Position numbers and translations under genes: made by a program. A model generated the notes under the pieces. That model saw nothing but the letters and a program-made list of their open reading frames with translations. It searched no databases and was not told where the DNA came from. A stretch of DNA of 64,000 bases, from positions 686,074 to 750,073 of the forward strand of contig FN543093.2 in assembly GCA_000027065.2 (NCBI GenBank), given 5' to 3'. This DNA comes from Cronobacter turicensis z3032 (GTDB lineage: Bacteria > Pseudomonadota > Gammaproteobacteria > Enterobacterales > Enterobacteriaceae). Every line of letters starts with the position of its first letter. The stretch's first letter is position 1. Shown here in pieces: positions 1-10,184 of this stretch.

Positions 1-149
1 TGATAAATAGAAGAAAATCTGACATGCCTGCTCCCCCTGGCGCTGCTCTGCTTTCCGCGTGTGGCCAACGTCGCCGACACGCCTTCCCTGAAACAGCAGA
101 GCCTGAAATAAAAGCAGTTTATCACATGGCGACGACGCGATTGCCCCGG
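1..149. other. window edge, no gene called
   Basis: No complete gene is seen here. One forward frame is open from position 7 to a TAA at 109-111 and reads as a short hydrophobic stretch followed by a polar tail, but it has no ATG start and may be a degraded remnant or chance. The segment lies directly upstream of the talB promoter. Confidence 0.3.
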
Positions 150-177
150 TTGCGCTCGAAAAGTCTCGTGTTATCAT
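150..177 (+). promoter_or_regulatory. putative sigma-70 promoter of talB
   Basis: TTGCGC (150-155) and TATCAT (172-177) are separated by 16 bp and lie about 50 bp before the talB start. This was matched by eye to the sigma-70 consensus. Confidence 0.35.
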
Positions 178-230
178 CACCGCAAACCGATTACCTTCCC
201 TGACACGTAGTTCAAAAGAGAAACACTATC

Positions 231-1184
231 ATGACGGATAAATTGACCTCCCTTCGTCAGTTCACAACCGTGGTTGCTGACACTGGAGATATCGCGGCAA
301 TGAAGCTGTACCAGCCGCAGGATGCCACGACTAACCCTTCTCTGATCCTTAACGCCGCGCAGATCCCTGAATACCGCAAACTGATTGACGACGCGGTGAC
401 CTGGGCGAAAAGCCAGAGCAGCGATCGTGCGCAGCAGGTTGTGGACGCCACCGACAAACTGGCGGTGAATATCGGTCTGGAAATTCTGAAGCTTATCCCT
501 GGCCGTATCTCTACCGAAGTGGACGCACGTCTGTCCTATGACACCGAAGGCAGCATCGCCAAAGCCAAGCGTCTGATCAAACTCTACAACGACGCTGGTA
601 TCGGCAACGATCGCATCCTGATCAAACTGGCTTCCACCTGGCAGGGCATCCGCGCGGCGGAACAGCTGGAAAAAGAAGGCATCAACTGTAACCTGACGCT
701 GCTGTTCTCCTTCGCGCAGGCGCGTGCGTGCGCAGAAGCGGGCGTGTATCTGATCTCCCCGTTCGTGGGCCGTATCCTCGACTGGTACAAAGCCAACACG
801 GACAAGAAAGAGTACGCGCCGCAGGAAGATCCGGGCGTGGTTTCCGTGACGGAAATCTACGAGTACTACAAACAGCACGGCTATGAAACCGTCGTGATGG
901 GCGCAAGCTTCCGTAACGTCGGCGAAATTCTTGAGCTGGCGGGCTGCGACCGTCTGACCATCGCGCCTGCGCTGCTGAAAGAACTGGCGGAAAGCGAAGG
1001 TGCCGTTGAGCGCAAACTGGCTTTCAACGGCGACGTGAAAGCGCGCCCGGCGCGTCTGACCGAATCCCAGTTCTTCTGGGAGCACAACCAGGATCCGATG
1101 GCGGTGGACAAACTGGCGGACGGTATCCGCAAGTTCGCCATTGACCAGGAAAAACTGGAAAAAATGGTCGAAGAGCTGCTGTAA
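231..1184 (+). CDS. talB: transaldolase B
   Basis: This is a cytosolic transaldolase of the non-oxidative pentose phosphate pathway. It moves a dihydroxyacetone unit from sedoheptulose 7-phosphate to glyceraldehyde 3-phosphate. The 317-residue product matches the E. coli TalB length. The Schiff-base lysine is K132 in the motif IKLAST, and the N-terminus [10 protein letters not shown] is the familiar start. It is followed by its own terminator and then mog, the usual enterobacterial order. Identification rests on recognised sequence and context. Confidence 0.97.
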   Translation: MTDKLTSLRQFTTVVADTGDIAAMKLYQPQDATTNPSLILNAAQIPEYRKLIDDAVTWAKSQSSDRAQQVVDATDKLAVNIGLEILKLIPGRISTEVDARLSYDTEGSIAKAKRLIKLYNDAGIGNDRILIKLASTWQGIRAAEQLEKEGINCNLTLLFSFAQARACAEAGVYLISPFVGRILDWYKANTDKKEYAPQEDPGVVSVTEIYEYYKQHGYETVVMGASFRNVGEILELAGCDRLTIAPALLKELAESEGAVERKLAFNGDVKARPARLTESQFFWEHNQDPMAVDKLADGIRKFAIDQEKLEKMVEELL

Positions 1185-1190
1185 TCCCCC

Positions 1191-1219
1191 CGTGGCCGGT
1201 TTCGCCGGCCACGTTTCTT
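1191..1219 (+). terminator. rho-independent terminator after talB
   Basis: A perfect 9-bp stem, CGTGGCCGG (1191-1199) with CCGGCCACG (1205-1213), has a five-base loop and is followed by TTTCTTG. It sits 6 bp after the talB stop codon. Confidence 0.75.
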
Positions 1220-1292
1220 GCGTTCTCTCCCTGTCTGCAAACCCCGCTGGCGTGTATCATTTCGCAAAACCGCACTGATTTTCGGAAATGAT

Positions 1293-1880
1293 ATGGATAC
1301 GTTACGCATAGGCTTAGTTTCAGTTTCTGACCGCGCTTCCAGCGGCGTTTATCAGGATAAAGGCATTCCCGCACTCGAAGCGTGGCTGGCGCAGGCGCTG
1401 GCGACCCCGTTTGTGCTGGAGACCCGTCTGGTGCCTGACGAACAACCGCTTATTGAACAAACGCTCTGTGAACTGGTGGATGAAATGGGCTGTCATCTGG
1501 TGCTGACCACCGGCGGCACCGGCCCTGCGCGTCGCGATGTGACGCCGGACGCCACACTCGCCATCGCCGATCGCGAAATGCCGGGCTTCGGTGAGCAGAT
1601 GCGCCAGATAAGCCTCAACTTTGTGCCGACGGCGATTTTGTCGCGCCAGGTGGGCGTGATACGTAAGCAGGCATTAATCCTTAACCTGCCGGGCCAGCCC
1701 AAATCCATACAGGAAACGCTCGAAGGGCTGAAAGATGAACAGGGTAAGGTCAAAGTGGCAGGAATATTTGCCAGCGTGCCGTACTGCATCCAGCTGCTGG
1801 ATGGCCCATATATTGAGACGAATGCGAATGTAGTAGCGGCATTTCGTCCCAAAAGCGCAATTCGCGATGTAAAAAACTGA
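1293..1880 (+). CDS. mog: molybdopterin adenylyltransferase
   Basis: Mog adenylates molybdopterin with ATP, activating it for molybdate insertion by MoeA in molybdenum cofactor synthesis. The 195-residue product contains the MoaB/Mog motif TTGGTGPARRDVTPDAT and keeps the E. coli C-terminus (VVAAFRPKSA). The start is the ATG at 1293 (MDTLRIGLVS), which gives the family length. An upstream in-frame extension to 1218 would run into the talB terminator region and is rejected. Confidence 0.95.
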   Translation: MDTLRIGLVSVSDRASSGVYQDKGIPALEAWLAQALATPFVLETRLVPDEQPLIEQTLCELVDEMGCHLVLTTGGTGPARRDVTPDATLAIADREMPGFGEQMRQISLNFVPTAILSRQVGVIRKQALILNLPGQPKSIQETLEGLKDEQGKVKVAGIFASVPYCIQLLDGPYIETNANVVAAFRPKSAIRDVKN

Positions 1881-2007
1881 TTATTTGCTTTTGCTGGCAT
1901 AAAGGTCGCTTGAGGGTGGCGTGGCGGTGATTTAACGTTATAGTCACTTTTAGTTTACGTTTTTGCAGTAAGCTAATTCACGCCAACCTCTTTACAAACG
2001 GTTCGTT

Positions 2008-3309
2008 ATGGAACAGCAAACACGCCCTCTTAATCGTCAGGATTATAAAACGCTGACGCTGGCGGCCCTTGGCGGCGCGCTGGAATTCTACGATTTCATT
2101 ATCTTTGTCTTTTTCGCCGCCGTGGTGGGGGAGCTTTTCTTCCCGCCGGATATTCCGGAGTGGCTGCGTCAGGTGCAGACGTTCGGGATCTTCGCCGCCG
2201 GTTATCTGGCGCGACCGCTGGGCGGGATTATCATGGCGCACTTCGGCGATCTGGTCGGGCGCAAAAAGATGTTTACCCTGAGCATTCTGCTGATGGCGGT
2301 GCCGACGCTGCTGATAGGCCTGCTGCCGGATTACGCCGCGATGGGCATAGCCGCCCCCGTGTTGCTGTTGCTGATGCGCATTTTGCAGGGCGCGGCTATC
2401 GGCGGCGAAGTGCCTGGCGCGTGGGTGTTCGTTGCTGAACACGTGCCGGAAAAACGCATCGGCATTGCCTGCGGCACGCTCACGGCGGGCCTGACGGTAG
2501 GCATTCTGCTCGGTTCCGTGGTCGCCACTATCATTAATACCAGCATGACGCAGCAGGCCATTCATGACGGCGGCTGGCGTATTCCTTTCCTGCTTGGCGG
2601 GGCCTTTGGTCTGGTGGCGATGTACCTGCGTCGCTGGCTCCAGGAGACGCCGATTTTCCTTGAGATGCAGCAGCGCAAAGCGCTGGTGCAGGAGTTGCCG
2701 GTGAAAGCGGTGGTGGTGAAACATCGCCAGGCGGTGGTCATTTCCATGCTGCTCACCTGGCTGCTGTCGGCGGGGATTGTGGTCGTTATTCTGATGTCGC
2801 CGGTGTGGCTGCAAAAACAGTACGGCTTTGCGCCAGCGGTGACGTTACAGGCCAACAGCATCGCGACGATTATGCTCTGCGTCGGCTGTCTTATCGCAGG
2901 GCTTGCCGCGGATCGTTTCGGCGCCAGCCGGACGTTTATCGTGGGCAGCGTGCTGCTGGCAGCCTCCAGCTGGGCGTTTTATCACCTTTCCGGCTCGCAC
3001 CCGGAGCAGCTCTTTTTGCTCTACGGCGTGGTAGGGCTGTGCGTCGGCGTGGTAGGCGCTGTGCCTTTCGTGATGGTGCGCGCATTCCCCGCAGAGGTGC
3101 GCTTTACCGGCATTTCGTTCTCCTACAACGTGGCGTACGCCATTTTCGGCGGGCTGACGCCGGTGGCGGTAACGATGCTGATGGGCGTCTCGCCGATGGC
3201 GCCCGCGTGGTATGTACTGGCGCTTTCCATTATGGGGCTTGGGCTGGGCGTGTGGCTTGGACGAAAGCCGCGGGCTGAATCCAGAGGAGTGGCGGCAGCG
3301 CAGCCGTAA
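2008..3309 (+). CDS. MFS transporter, metabolite:H+ symporter type
   Basis: A 433-residue integral membrane protein of the major facilitator superfamily with about twelve hydrophobic segments. The N-terminal FYDFIIFVFFA segment, the cytoplasmic loop FGDLVGRKKMF and the motif RILQGAAIGGE resemble the metabolite:H+ symporter subfamily that includes ProP and the citrate and alpha-ketoglutarate carriers. The substrate is unknown. It lies between mog and satP, where some enterobacteria but not E. coli K-12 carry such a gene. It is probably a single-gene unit. The ATG at 2008 is the first start with a full first helix. Confidence 0.8.
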   Translation: MEQQTRPLNRQDYKTLTLAALGGALEFYDFIIFVFFAAVVGELFFPPDIPEWLRQVQTFGIFAAGYLARPLGGIIMAHFGDLVGRKKMFTLSILLMAVPTLLIGLLPDYAAMGIAAPVLLLLMRILQGAAIGGEVPGAWVFVAEHVPEKRIGIACGTLTAGLTVGILLGSVVATIINTSMTQQAIHDGGWRIPFLLGGAFGLVAMYLRRWLQETPIFLEMQQRKALVQELPVKAVVVKHRQAVVISMLLTWLLSAGIVVVILMSPVWLQKQYGFAPAVTLQANSIATIMLCVGCLIAGLAADRFGASRTFIVGSVLLAASSWAFYHLSGSHPEQLFLLYGVVGLCVGVVGAVPFVMVRAFPAEVRFTGISFSYNVAYAIFGGLTPVAVTMLMGVSPMAPAWYVLALSIMGLGLGVWLGRKPRAESRGVAAAQP

Positions 3310-3344
3310 TGCGGCAGGTGTTGAGAGGGCGGAGGGGGCACGGA

Positions 3345-3376
3345 AAGAAGAAACGTCGTACCCGCAGGCACGACGT
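3345..3376 (-). terminator. possible terminator of satP
   Basis: On the minus strand the inverted repeat ACGTCGT/ACGACGT (3370-3376 and 3353-3359) is followed by a T-rich stretch, TTCTTCTTT. It lies 8 bp beyond the satP stop. Confidence 0.45.
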
Positions 3377-3384
3377 CGGGTAAA

Positions 3385-3951
3385 TCAGTGTTTCTCGCCG
3401 ATCGGCAGTACGGTGCGACCGTACTGTTCGTTCAGCACTTCGCCCATCGCCAGCCAGATAGCGCTCGCGCCGCACACCAGGCCAATCCAGCCTGCGATAT
3501 GTACGATGCTTTCATTATCCATCAGGTGACCGACAGCCAGCAGCGCGAACAGCACCGTCAGGCTCAGGAACACGAATTGCAGCATGCGGGCGCTGCCCAG
3601 CGTGCCGAAGAACATAAACAGCGTGAACACGCCCCAGATGCCTAAGTAAACGCCCAGGAAATGCCCGTTGGCCGCTTCCGCCAGACCCATTTTCGGCAGC
3701 AGCAGGATTGCGACCAGCGTCAGCCAGAACGAACCATAAGACGTGAACGCCGTTAAGCCGAACGTATTGCCTTTTTTATATTCCAGCAGACCGGCAAAAA
3801 TTTGCGCGATACCGCCGTAGAAAATCCCCATCGCCAGAATAATGCCGTCCAGCGGGAACATCCCGATATTGTGCAGATTGAGCAGAATGGTAGTCATACC
3901 AAAGCCCATTAACCCCAGGGGGGCCGGATTAGCCAACTTAATGTTGCCCAT
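3385..3951 (-). CDS. satP: acetate/succinate:H+ symporter SatP
   Basis: A 188-residue inner-membrane protein of the GPR1/FUN34/YaaH (AceTr) family, with six hydrophobic segments and the family signature NPAPLGL at residues 8-14. In E. coli SatP imports acetate and succinate with protons. The length matches the family. It is transcribed towards the MFS gene and away from dnaK, and a T-rich hairpin follows the stop. Strong full-length similarity to E. coli YaaH makes the call secure. Confidence 0.95.
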   Translation of the reverse strand: MGNIKLANPAPLGLMGFGMTTILLNLHNIGMFPLDGIILAMGIFYGGIAQIFAGLLEYKKGNTFGLTAFTSYGSFWLTLVAILLLPKMGLAEAANGHFLGVYLGIWGVFTLFMFFGTLGSARMLQFVFLSLTVLFALLAVGHLMDNESIVHIAGWIGLVCGASAIWLAMGEVLNEQYGRTVLPIGEKH

Positions 3952-4095
3952 AAACCCTCAAAAGAATAAGAAAATTTGCAAAAAGTAACGCCCCGGACGT
4001 TATCTTCCGTGACGGGGCGCGGCATCATAATCAGGCCGTTTCGCGCCGTCTATGATCTGGGAAGGGAGAAAATAAAAAAATTTTGCGCTTTGCCC

Positions 4096-4124
4096 CTTGA
4101 TGGCGGACAAGCTGACCCCATCTT
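4096..4124 (+). promoter_or_regulatory. sigma-32 promoter P1 of dnaKJ
   Basis: CTTGATG (4096-4102), a 13-bp spacer and CCCCATCTT (4116-4124) match the heat-shock sigma-32 consensus (CTTGAAA, 13-17 bp, CCCCATNT). This corresponds to the distal dnaK promoter of E. coli. Confidence 0.8.
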
Positions 4125-4168
4125 GTAGTCAACCGCAATGGATGAGCCTGAAAAAAAGGGCGGTGGAC

Positions 4169-4196
4169 GGTTGAATCCCCACCGTTAGCCCGCATA
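4169..4196 (+). promoter_or_regulatory. sigma-32 promoter P2 of dnaKJ
   Basis: GGTTGAAT (4169-4176) followed after 12 bp by CCCGCATA (4189-4196) is a second heat-shock-type promoter, about 45 bp before dnaK. Tandem sigma-32 promoters are known upstream of E. coli dnaK. Confidence 0.6.
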
Positions 4197-4242
4197 ACAG
4201 GTTCATACCACATGATGACGATTTTTTAGTGGAGACGTTTAG

Positions 4243-6159
4243 ATGGGTAAAATTATTGGTATTGACCTGGGTACAACCAACTCTTGTGTAGCGATTATGG
4301 ATGGCACTCAGGCTCGCGTGCTGGAAAATGCGGAAGGCGATCGCACCACGCCTTCAATCATTGCATACACTCAGGATGGTGAAACTCTGGTAGGTCAGCC
4401 GGCTAAACGTCAGGCAGTGACTAACCCGCAGAACACCCTGTTTGCGATCAAACGCCTGATCGGTCGCCGCTTCCAGGACGAAGAAGTACAGCGTGACGAG
4501 TCTATCATGCCGTACAAAATCATTTCCGCTGACAATGGCGATGCCTGGCTGGATGTGAAAGGCCAGAAAATGGCGCCGCCGCAGATCTCCGCGGAAGTGC
4601 TGAAAAAAATGAAAAAAACCGCCGAGGATTACCTGGGCGAGCCGGTGACTGAAGCGGTTATTACCGTTCCGGCTTACTTCAACGACGCGCAGCGCCAGGC
4701 GACCAAAGACGCCGGCCGTATCGCGGGTCTGGAAGTAAAACGTATCATCAACGAACCGACTGCCGCTGCGCTGGCTTACGGCCTCGATAAAGAAACCGGT
4801 AACCGCACCATCGCGGTCTATGACCTGGGTGGTGGTACGTTCGATATTTCTATCATCGAAATCGATGAAGTGGACGGCGAAAAAACCTTCGAAGTACTGG
4901 CAACCAACGGCGACACCCACCTGGGTGGTGAAGACTTCGACAGCCGCCTGATTAACTATCTGGTTGAAGAATTTAAGAAAGATCAGGGCATTGACCTGCG
5001 TAACGACCCGCTGGCGATGCAGCGCCTGAAAGAAGCCGCAGAAAAAGCGAAAATCGAGCTCTCTTCTGCGCAGCAGACCGACGTGAACCTGCCGTACATC
5101 ACCGCAGACGCGACCGGGCCGAAACACATGAACATCAAAGTGACTCGCGCGAAACTGGAAAGCCTGGTGGAAGACCTGGTGAACCGTTCTATCGAGCCGC
5201 TGAAAGTCGCGCTGCAGGACGCTGGCCTGTCTGTGTCTGACATCAACGACGTTATCCTGGTCGGCGGTCAGACCCGTATGCCGATGGTTCAGAAGAAAGT
5301 GGCTGAGTTCTTCGGTAAAGAGCCGCGTAAAGACGTTAACCCGGACGAAGCTGTCGCTATCGGCGCAGCGGTTCAGGGCGGCGTACTGACCGGTGACGTG
5401 AAAGACGTACTGCTGCTGGACGTTACCCCGCTGTCTCTGGGTATCGAAACCATGGGTGGCGTGATGACTCCGCTCATCACTAAAAACACCACCATCCCGA
5501 CCAAGCACAGCCAGGTGTTCTCGACAGCTGAAGACAACCAGTCTGCCGTGACCATCCATGTGCTGCAGGGTGAGCGTAAACGTGCTGCGGATAACAAGTC
5601 TCTGGGTCAGTTCAACCTGGATGGCATTAACCCGGCGCCGCGCGGCATGCCGCAGATCGAAGTTACCTTCGACATCGACGCCGACGGTATTCTGCACGTG
5701 TCTGCGAAAGACAAAAACAGCGGTAAAGAACAGAAAATCACCATCAAGGCTTCTTCTGGTCTGAACGAAGACGAAATCCAGAAAATGGTGCGCGAAGCCG
5801 AAGCGAACGCTGAAGCTGACCGTAAGTTCGAAGAGCTGGTGCAGACCCGTAACCAGGCGGATCACCTGGTGCACAGCACCCGTAAGCAGGTTGAAGAAGC
5901 AGGCGACAAACTGCCGGCTGATGATAAAACCGCAATCGAATCCGCACTGAGCGCGCTGGAAGCGTCCCTGAAAGGCGAAGACAAAGCGGATATCGAAGCG
6001 AAAATGCAGGCGCTGGCGCAGGTTTCCCAGAAACTGATGGAAATCGCTCAGCAGCAGCATGCTCAGCAGCAGGCGGGCTCCGCTGACGCTTCTGCGAACA
6101 ATGCGAAAGATGACGACGTCGTTGACGCTGAGTTCGAAGAAGTTAAAGACAAAAAATAA
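4243..6159 (+). CDS. dnaK: molecular chaperone DnaK (Hsp70)
   Basis: DnaK is the major cytosolic Hsp70, an ATP-driven chaperone that works with DnaJ and GrpE and also feeds back on sigma-32. The 638-residue product has the nucleotide-binding domain with phosphate loop GIDLGTTNS (residues 6-14) and YDLGGGTFD near residue 195. The linker [13 protein letters not shown] follows near residue 390, then the beta-sandwich substrate domain and a helical lid ending in EEVKDKK. The ribosome site GGAG lies just before the ATG. It forms a heat-shock operon with dnaJ, 84 bp downstream. Confidence 0.99.
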   Translation: MGKIIGIDLGTTNSCVAIMDGTQARVLENAEGDRTTPSIIAYTQDGETLVGQPAKRQAVTNPQNTLFAIKRLIGRRFQDEEVQRDESIMPYKIISADNGDAWLDVKGQKMAPPQISAEVLKKMKKTAEDYLGEPVTEAVITVPAYFNDAQRQATKDAGRIAGLEVKRIINEPTAAALAYGLDKETGNRTIAVYDLGGGTFDISIIEIDEVDGEKTFEVLATNGDTHLGGEDFDSRLINYLVEEFKKDQGIDLRNDPLAMQRLKEAAEKAKIELSSAQQTDVNLPYITADATGPKHMNIKVTRAKLESLVEDLVNRSIEPLKVALQDAGLSVSDINDVILVGGQTRMPMVQKKVAEFFGKEPRKDVNPDEAVAIGAAVQGGVLTGDVKDVLLLDVTPLSLGIETMGGVMTPLITKNTTIPTKHSQVFSTAEDNQSAVTIHVLQGERKRAADNKSLGQFNLDGINPAPRGMPQIEVTFDIDADGILHVSAKDKNSGKEQKITIKASSGLNEDEIQKMVREAEANAEADRKFEELVQTRNQADHLVHSTRKQVEEAGDKLPADDKTAIESALSALEASLKGEDKADIEAKMQALAQVSQKLMEIAQQQHAQQQAGSADASANNAKDDDVVDAEFEEVKDKK

Positions 6160-6187
6160 TCGCCCTGATGCAGGGTAGATAACACTG

Positions 6188-6219
6188 GCACGGGCGTAGG
6201 AGTTTCTCCACGCCCGTGC
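6188..6219 (+). other. strong hairpin in dnaK-dnaJ gap
   Basis: GCACGGGCGT (6188-6197) pairs perfectly with ACGCCCGTGC (6210-6219). A further GGAG/CTCC pairs inside, with one bulged A and a TTT loop. There is no T-run, so it is more likely a partial attenuator or an mRNA processing or stability element than a full terminator. It could help set the DnaK:DnaJ ratio. Confidence 0.65.
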
Positions 6220-6243
6220 ACGCATGTCAGGGGCAGATAAAAC

Positions 6244-7386
<1,143 letters not shown>

Positions 7387-7413
7387 TACCTCGGTTTTAA
7401 CGAATCATTTTTC

Positions 7414-7448
7414 AGCCTGAAATGGTAAATACCGTTTCAGGCTTTTTT
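7414..7448 (+). terminator. rho-independent terminator of dnaKJ
   Basis: A 13-bp stem with a single G-U pair (7414-7426 with 7431-7443) and an AAAT loop is followed by a run of T to 7448. It starts about 27 bp after the dnaJ stop. Confidence 0.9.
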
Positions 7449-7656
7449 ATGCTCAGCTTTTACTTAATCTGAATAAATAGCTTCAGAACTAATATTAACA
7501 TCCGCGAGTGCGAACCAACCTACAGCGGAAGGAATAATGCGGGTTACACCGCTATTTTAGACAAGACACGTTACAGAAGAGATAAATTGATTTTGCCAGA
7601 GGACGCTGAACCTTATATTTTGTTACCTCTCCCCCGGCACCAGGACACTCCGCAAC

Positions 7657-8604
7657 ATGAAGAAGAAGAAGGGTGTCAAAGAATTTGATTATAACCTGAT
7701 CAAAGTCCTTGATGCGGTAATCACTGCGGGCAATGCCACACGCGCATCCCGGCAACTTCAGGTCACCCCTGCTGCCATTACACTCGCCATTCAACGATTA
7801 CAGCAAACCTACAATGAAGAACTTTTTATTCGTACCCGTGAGGGCCTGACGCCGACACCGCGCGCCCACCAAATTCATCGCGCCTATAGCCGGGTACTGG
7901 ATATGATTGACGCTACCTTTGAACACGACGTCAGGATAGCGCCCTGGTGTGAAATAAAAATGATGGGTGACGATGTCAGCGAGCAGTACTACATCTCGCA
8001 ACTATTTGATATGGAAATGTTTGACCGTTTCCGTTTATATTACTCATCAGCTACCGGAAAAGATTATCCTCAGAGAATCAATGAGCTAAAAAACGGCAAA
8101 GCCGATCTGCTGATATCCAGCCATTATTTCAGCGACCAGGACATTGAGCAGGTCATCGTTGATCAGTACCGGAGTTATAAAGCGGTTTGCAATGTTCAGA
8201 ATCCGCTTTGTGAACTACAGCAGTTGACGCTGGCGAATCTTTTTACCTCGCGGCATGCTGTTTATCATCCTTATGGGATAACACCGGCGCTAAAAAAAGA
8301 TATCACGAATAATGAATCTTTCTCATTTTTTAATAGCTACTTTTCTGTCGGTTACAATACAGATTCAATAAATGGCTTATTAAGTATTATTGAAAACTCT
8401 TCCATGATCGCAATATTGCCGGAAAAGATAGCGCGTTTTTTTCAAAAGCAAGGAAGGTATCGGATTGCATTAATAGACCTACCAGACACGATAGAGTTTG
8501 AAATAATTAAAGTTTACGCTGCCTGGCATCATGGTAACCCGCAACGCGACGAGATTAGAGATGTTATTGCTATGCTACAAACTCTTATCACTTATCGTAA
8601 ATAG
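7657..8604 (+). CDS. LysR-family regulator of the chitinase cassette
   Basis: A 315-residue LysR-type transcription factor. The N-terminal helix-turn-helix spans about residues 10-70 (FDYNLIKVLDAVITAGNATRAS), followed by a periplasmic-binding-protein-like effector domain. The coding sequence is visibly more AT-rich than dnaJ or nhaA, which suggests transfer or relaxed codon use. It heads the holin/muramidase/chitinase cluster, an arrangement I recall from Salmonella between dnaJ and nhaA, so it probably controls that cassette. The effector is unknown. The ATG at 7657 has only a weak AGGA site upstream. Confidence 0.82.
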   Translation: MKKKKGVKEFDYNLIKVLDAVITAGNATRASRQLQVTPAAITLAIQRLQQTYNEELFIRTREGLTPTPRAHQIHRAYSRVLDMIDATFEHDVRIAPWCEIKMMGDDVSEQYYISQLFDMEMFDRFRLYYSSATGKDYPQRINELKNGKADLLISSHYFSDQDIEQVIVDQYRSYKAVCNVQNPLCELQQLTLANLFTSRHAVYHPYGITPALKKDITNNESFSFFNSYFSVGYNTDSINGLLSIIENSSMIAILPEKIARFFQKQGRYRIALIDLPDTIEFEIIKVYAAWHHGNPQRDEIRDVIAMLQTLITYRK

Positions 8605-8657
8605 TTTTTCTTAATCCTGTAAATCACATCATAAACCTGTCCGGTAAAAATAACAGC

Positions 8658-8708
8658 GAGGCTAAAGGTAAATTCGTTCCGCAATATTGATATTAAATGA
8701 TTAGCCTC
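8658..8708 (+). promoter_or_regulatory. inverted repeat upstream of holin-like gene
   Basis: GAGGCTAA (8658-8665) and its perfect complement TTAGCCTC (8701-8708) are 35 bp apart in the AT-rich 185-bp gap before the holin-like gene. A second short repeat, GTTAG-ATTG-CTAAC, follows. Either could be a regulator site; the role is inferred only from position. Confidence 0.35.
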
Positions 8709-8789
8709 CTATTGGTTAGATTGCTAACTTTATCGCATCGCCAGACGGCGTAATTATTTATCGTCTACTTATTATTACCGAGGTTTATT

Positions 8790-9128
8790 ATGTCTATTGC
8801 TGCTCATGTCGCAACGCCAAAACTGGTTCTTGTCGAACTGGAAATCTTATTAACCATTATTGCTATCGGTGGCTGGGGTGGCTTTGTCAGTTACCTGATG
8901 AAGCGTGAAAAGAACGAAACCCATAAAGACATCATGGATTGTCTGGCCCAGATAGCTATCTCCTGTTTTACCTCTTTCCTGCTGAGCGTGGCGGCGATTG
9001 ACCGTAACATGAGTTTTAATATGGTGCTTATGGTCGCCGGGCTCGGGGGGGTATTTGCCACCCCGATACTGCGGGTGCTGAGTGAGAAGGTGAAAAACTT
9101 CCTGACTGGCGCCTCTCTGTTGAAATAA
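8790..9128 (+). CDS. three-TM holin-like membrane protein
   Basis: A 112-residue, highly hydrophobic protein with three predicted membrane spans at about residues 11-35, 50-69 and 75-93, separated by short charged loops (MKREKNETHKD). It has no signal peptide. Size and topology fit phage-type holins and the holin partner in chitinase secretion loci such as Serratia ChiW. A GAGG ribosome site precedes the ATG. It converges on the GH108 muramidase gene with a shared terminator between them. The inferred job is to let the muramidase cross the inner membrane; this is based on context, not on a diagnostic motif. Confidence 0.7.
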   Translation: MSIAAHVATPKLVLVELEILLTIIAIGGWGGFVSYLMKREKNETHKDIMDCLAQIAISCFTSFLLSVAAIDRNMSFNMVLMVAGLGGVFATPILRVLSEKVKNFLTGASLLK

Positions 9129-9133
9129 GCAAA

Positions 9134-9165
9134 GAAAAAGCCCGCTGTGGTCAGCGGGCTTTTTT
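9134..9165. terminator. bidirectional terminator, holin / muramidase
   Basis: AGCCCGCTG (9139-9147) and CAGCGGGCT (9152-9160) form a 9-bp stem with a TGGT loop, flanked by an A-run on the left and a T-run on the right. It can stop transcription from both converging genes. Confidence 0.9.
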
Positions 9166-9176
9166 GCACCGGATGT

Positions 9177-9716
9177 CTATGAAAGGGTCACTCTCTCTCG
9201 CAGCCAGCCATAGATAAAAGCTTCGTTCGCCTCACGTTTCTCCGTGATATCCAGATAGTAGTCACCTTGCGTACAGTTCAGCGCTTTTACCAGCACGCCT
9301 TCACCTTCCTTACCGCGTTTGTCCAGGTACGCTTGCAACGCCTTCAGCGTGTTTTTTCCGATAACGCCGTCCACGGTTAAGTCCTGGTAGTTACTCTGCT
9401 GGTGATTGAAAACATTCAGCCAGCGCTGCAACCAGCGTGCGGGGATAGAAGGCCCAATATTTGTACCCGCTTCGCACAGCTCAAAGGCAATTGGCAGCGA
9501 ATACTGCGCGACGCGGTCGAATCCTGGCGCCGTCCAGTAGTCTTCTTCCAGAATGCGGTAAGCCTCTTCGCGGCTCAAATCACGCATGTCGCCTTTATAG
9601 CCATGCGCTCTTGCCGTCTTCTCGGTAATTCCCCATTTTGTCAGGCCGCCGCGATCCGCCGGATGATCCACATAGCTTCCTTCAAGATTCAGAATGCCGT
9701 CGATAACAGGATTCAT
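9177..9716 (-). CDS. GH108-family muramidase (endolysin-like)
   Basis: A 179-residue peptidoglycan hydrolase of glycoside hydrolase family 108. The signature LEGSYVDHPADRGGLTKWGIT places the expected catalytic glutamate at residue 12. A C-terminal peptidoglycan-binding-like helical region contains VDGVIGKNTLKALQAYL. There is no signal peptide, as in endolysins that need a holin. The start is the ATG at 9716, because GAGGA lies 6-7 bases upstream; a TTG 15 bases earlier would put that site inside the gene. Homologues include TtsA, which releases typhoid toxin in Salmonella Typhi, and lysozyme-like genes beside chitinases. It is probably co-transcribed with the regulator upstream. Confidence 0.85.
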   Translation of the reverse strand: MNPVIDGILNLEGSYVDHPADRGGLTKWGITEKTARAHGYKGDMRDLSREEAYRILEEDYWTAPGFDRVAQYSLPIAFELCEAGTNIGPSIPARWLQRWLNVFNHQQSNYQDLTVDGVIGKNTLKALQAYLDKRGKEGEGVLVKALNCTQGDYYLDITEKREANEAFIYGWLRERVTLS

Positions 9717-9737
9717 AATGATTCCTCGCAACAGAGA

Positions 9738-10184
9738 TTAAGGATTACTCACATCCGTCAGGGTCAAAAGCGTCAGGACGCCAAGGATAAACATGGCAAA
9801 TACCGCCACGGTCCAGAACGCGCGTTTAGGCTTTTTCTTTTTTTCTTCGGTCAGAATGTCGACCGGCACATCATCGTTTACTTTGATGCCGAGCTTGGGA
9901 ATGGTGACGAAGAGGTCGTTGATCCCGAGAGCGCGCAGATCCCGGCGTAGCAGATACAGCACCTGCGTCAGGTTGGCGTCGCTGATGAACTGGCCCCGGT
10001 TTCCCCACAGGACGGCGGCGATTTGCTGCTTTTCTATTACACCGTTTTTGGCGTTTTCAATAATAAAACTTAAACATCGTGCCCGCATGGTAGTCATTTT
10101 TATAACGCATGCGTTATCAGTATTTTTTAATTCATTATTTGACTCAGTGAAAATGCAATTATGGTTAATCAGATAACTTTTCAT
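9738..10184 (-). CDS. membrane-tethered winged-helix regulator (ToxR-like)
   Basis: A 148-residue protein with an OmpR/ToxR-type winged-helix DNA-binding domain at about residues 30-108 (IAAVLWGNRG and SDANLTQVLYLLRRDLRALG). A basic stretch (KKKKPKR) follows, then one membrane span near 123-142. Only about six residues follow the span, so unlike ToxR or CadC there is almost no periplasmic sensor. It sits upstream of the muramidase on the same strand and divergent from the chitinase, so it is a good candidate activator of both. The ATG at 10184 has an AGGTG site. Confidence 0.75.
   Translation of the reverse strand: MKSYLINHNCIFTESNNELKNTDNACVIKMTTMRARCLSFIIENAKNGVIEKQQIAAVLWGNRGQFISDANLTQVLYLLRRDLRALGINDLFVTIPKLGIKVNDDVPVDILTEEKKKKPKRAFWTVAVFAMFILGVLTLLTLTDVSNP

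Noticed and set aside
1..111. Short hydrophobic reading frame at the left edge
   Set aside because: No start codon in frame and no recognisable family. It may be a remnant or chance, so no gene was called.
4354..6225. 623-codon open frame antisense to dnaK
   Set aside because: It lies wholly opposite a highly expressed, unmistakable dnaK. Strong codon bias leaves the reverse frame free of stops, and the translation has no recognisable domain.
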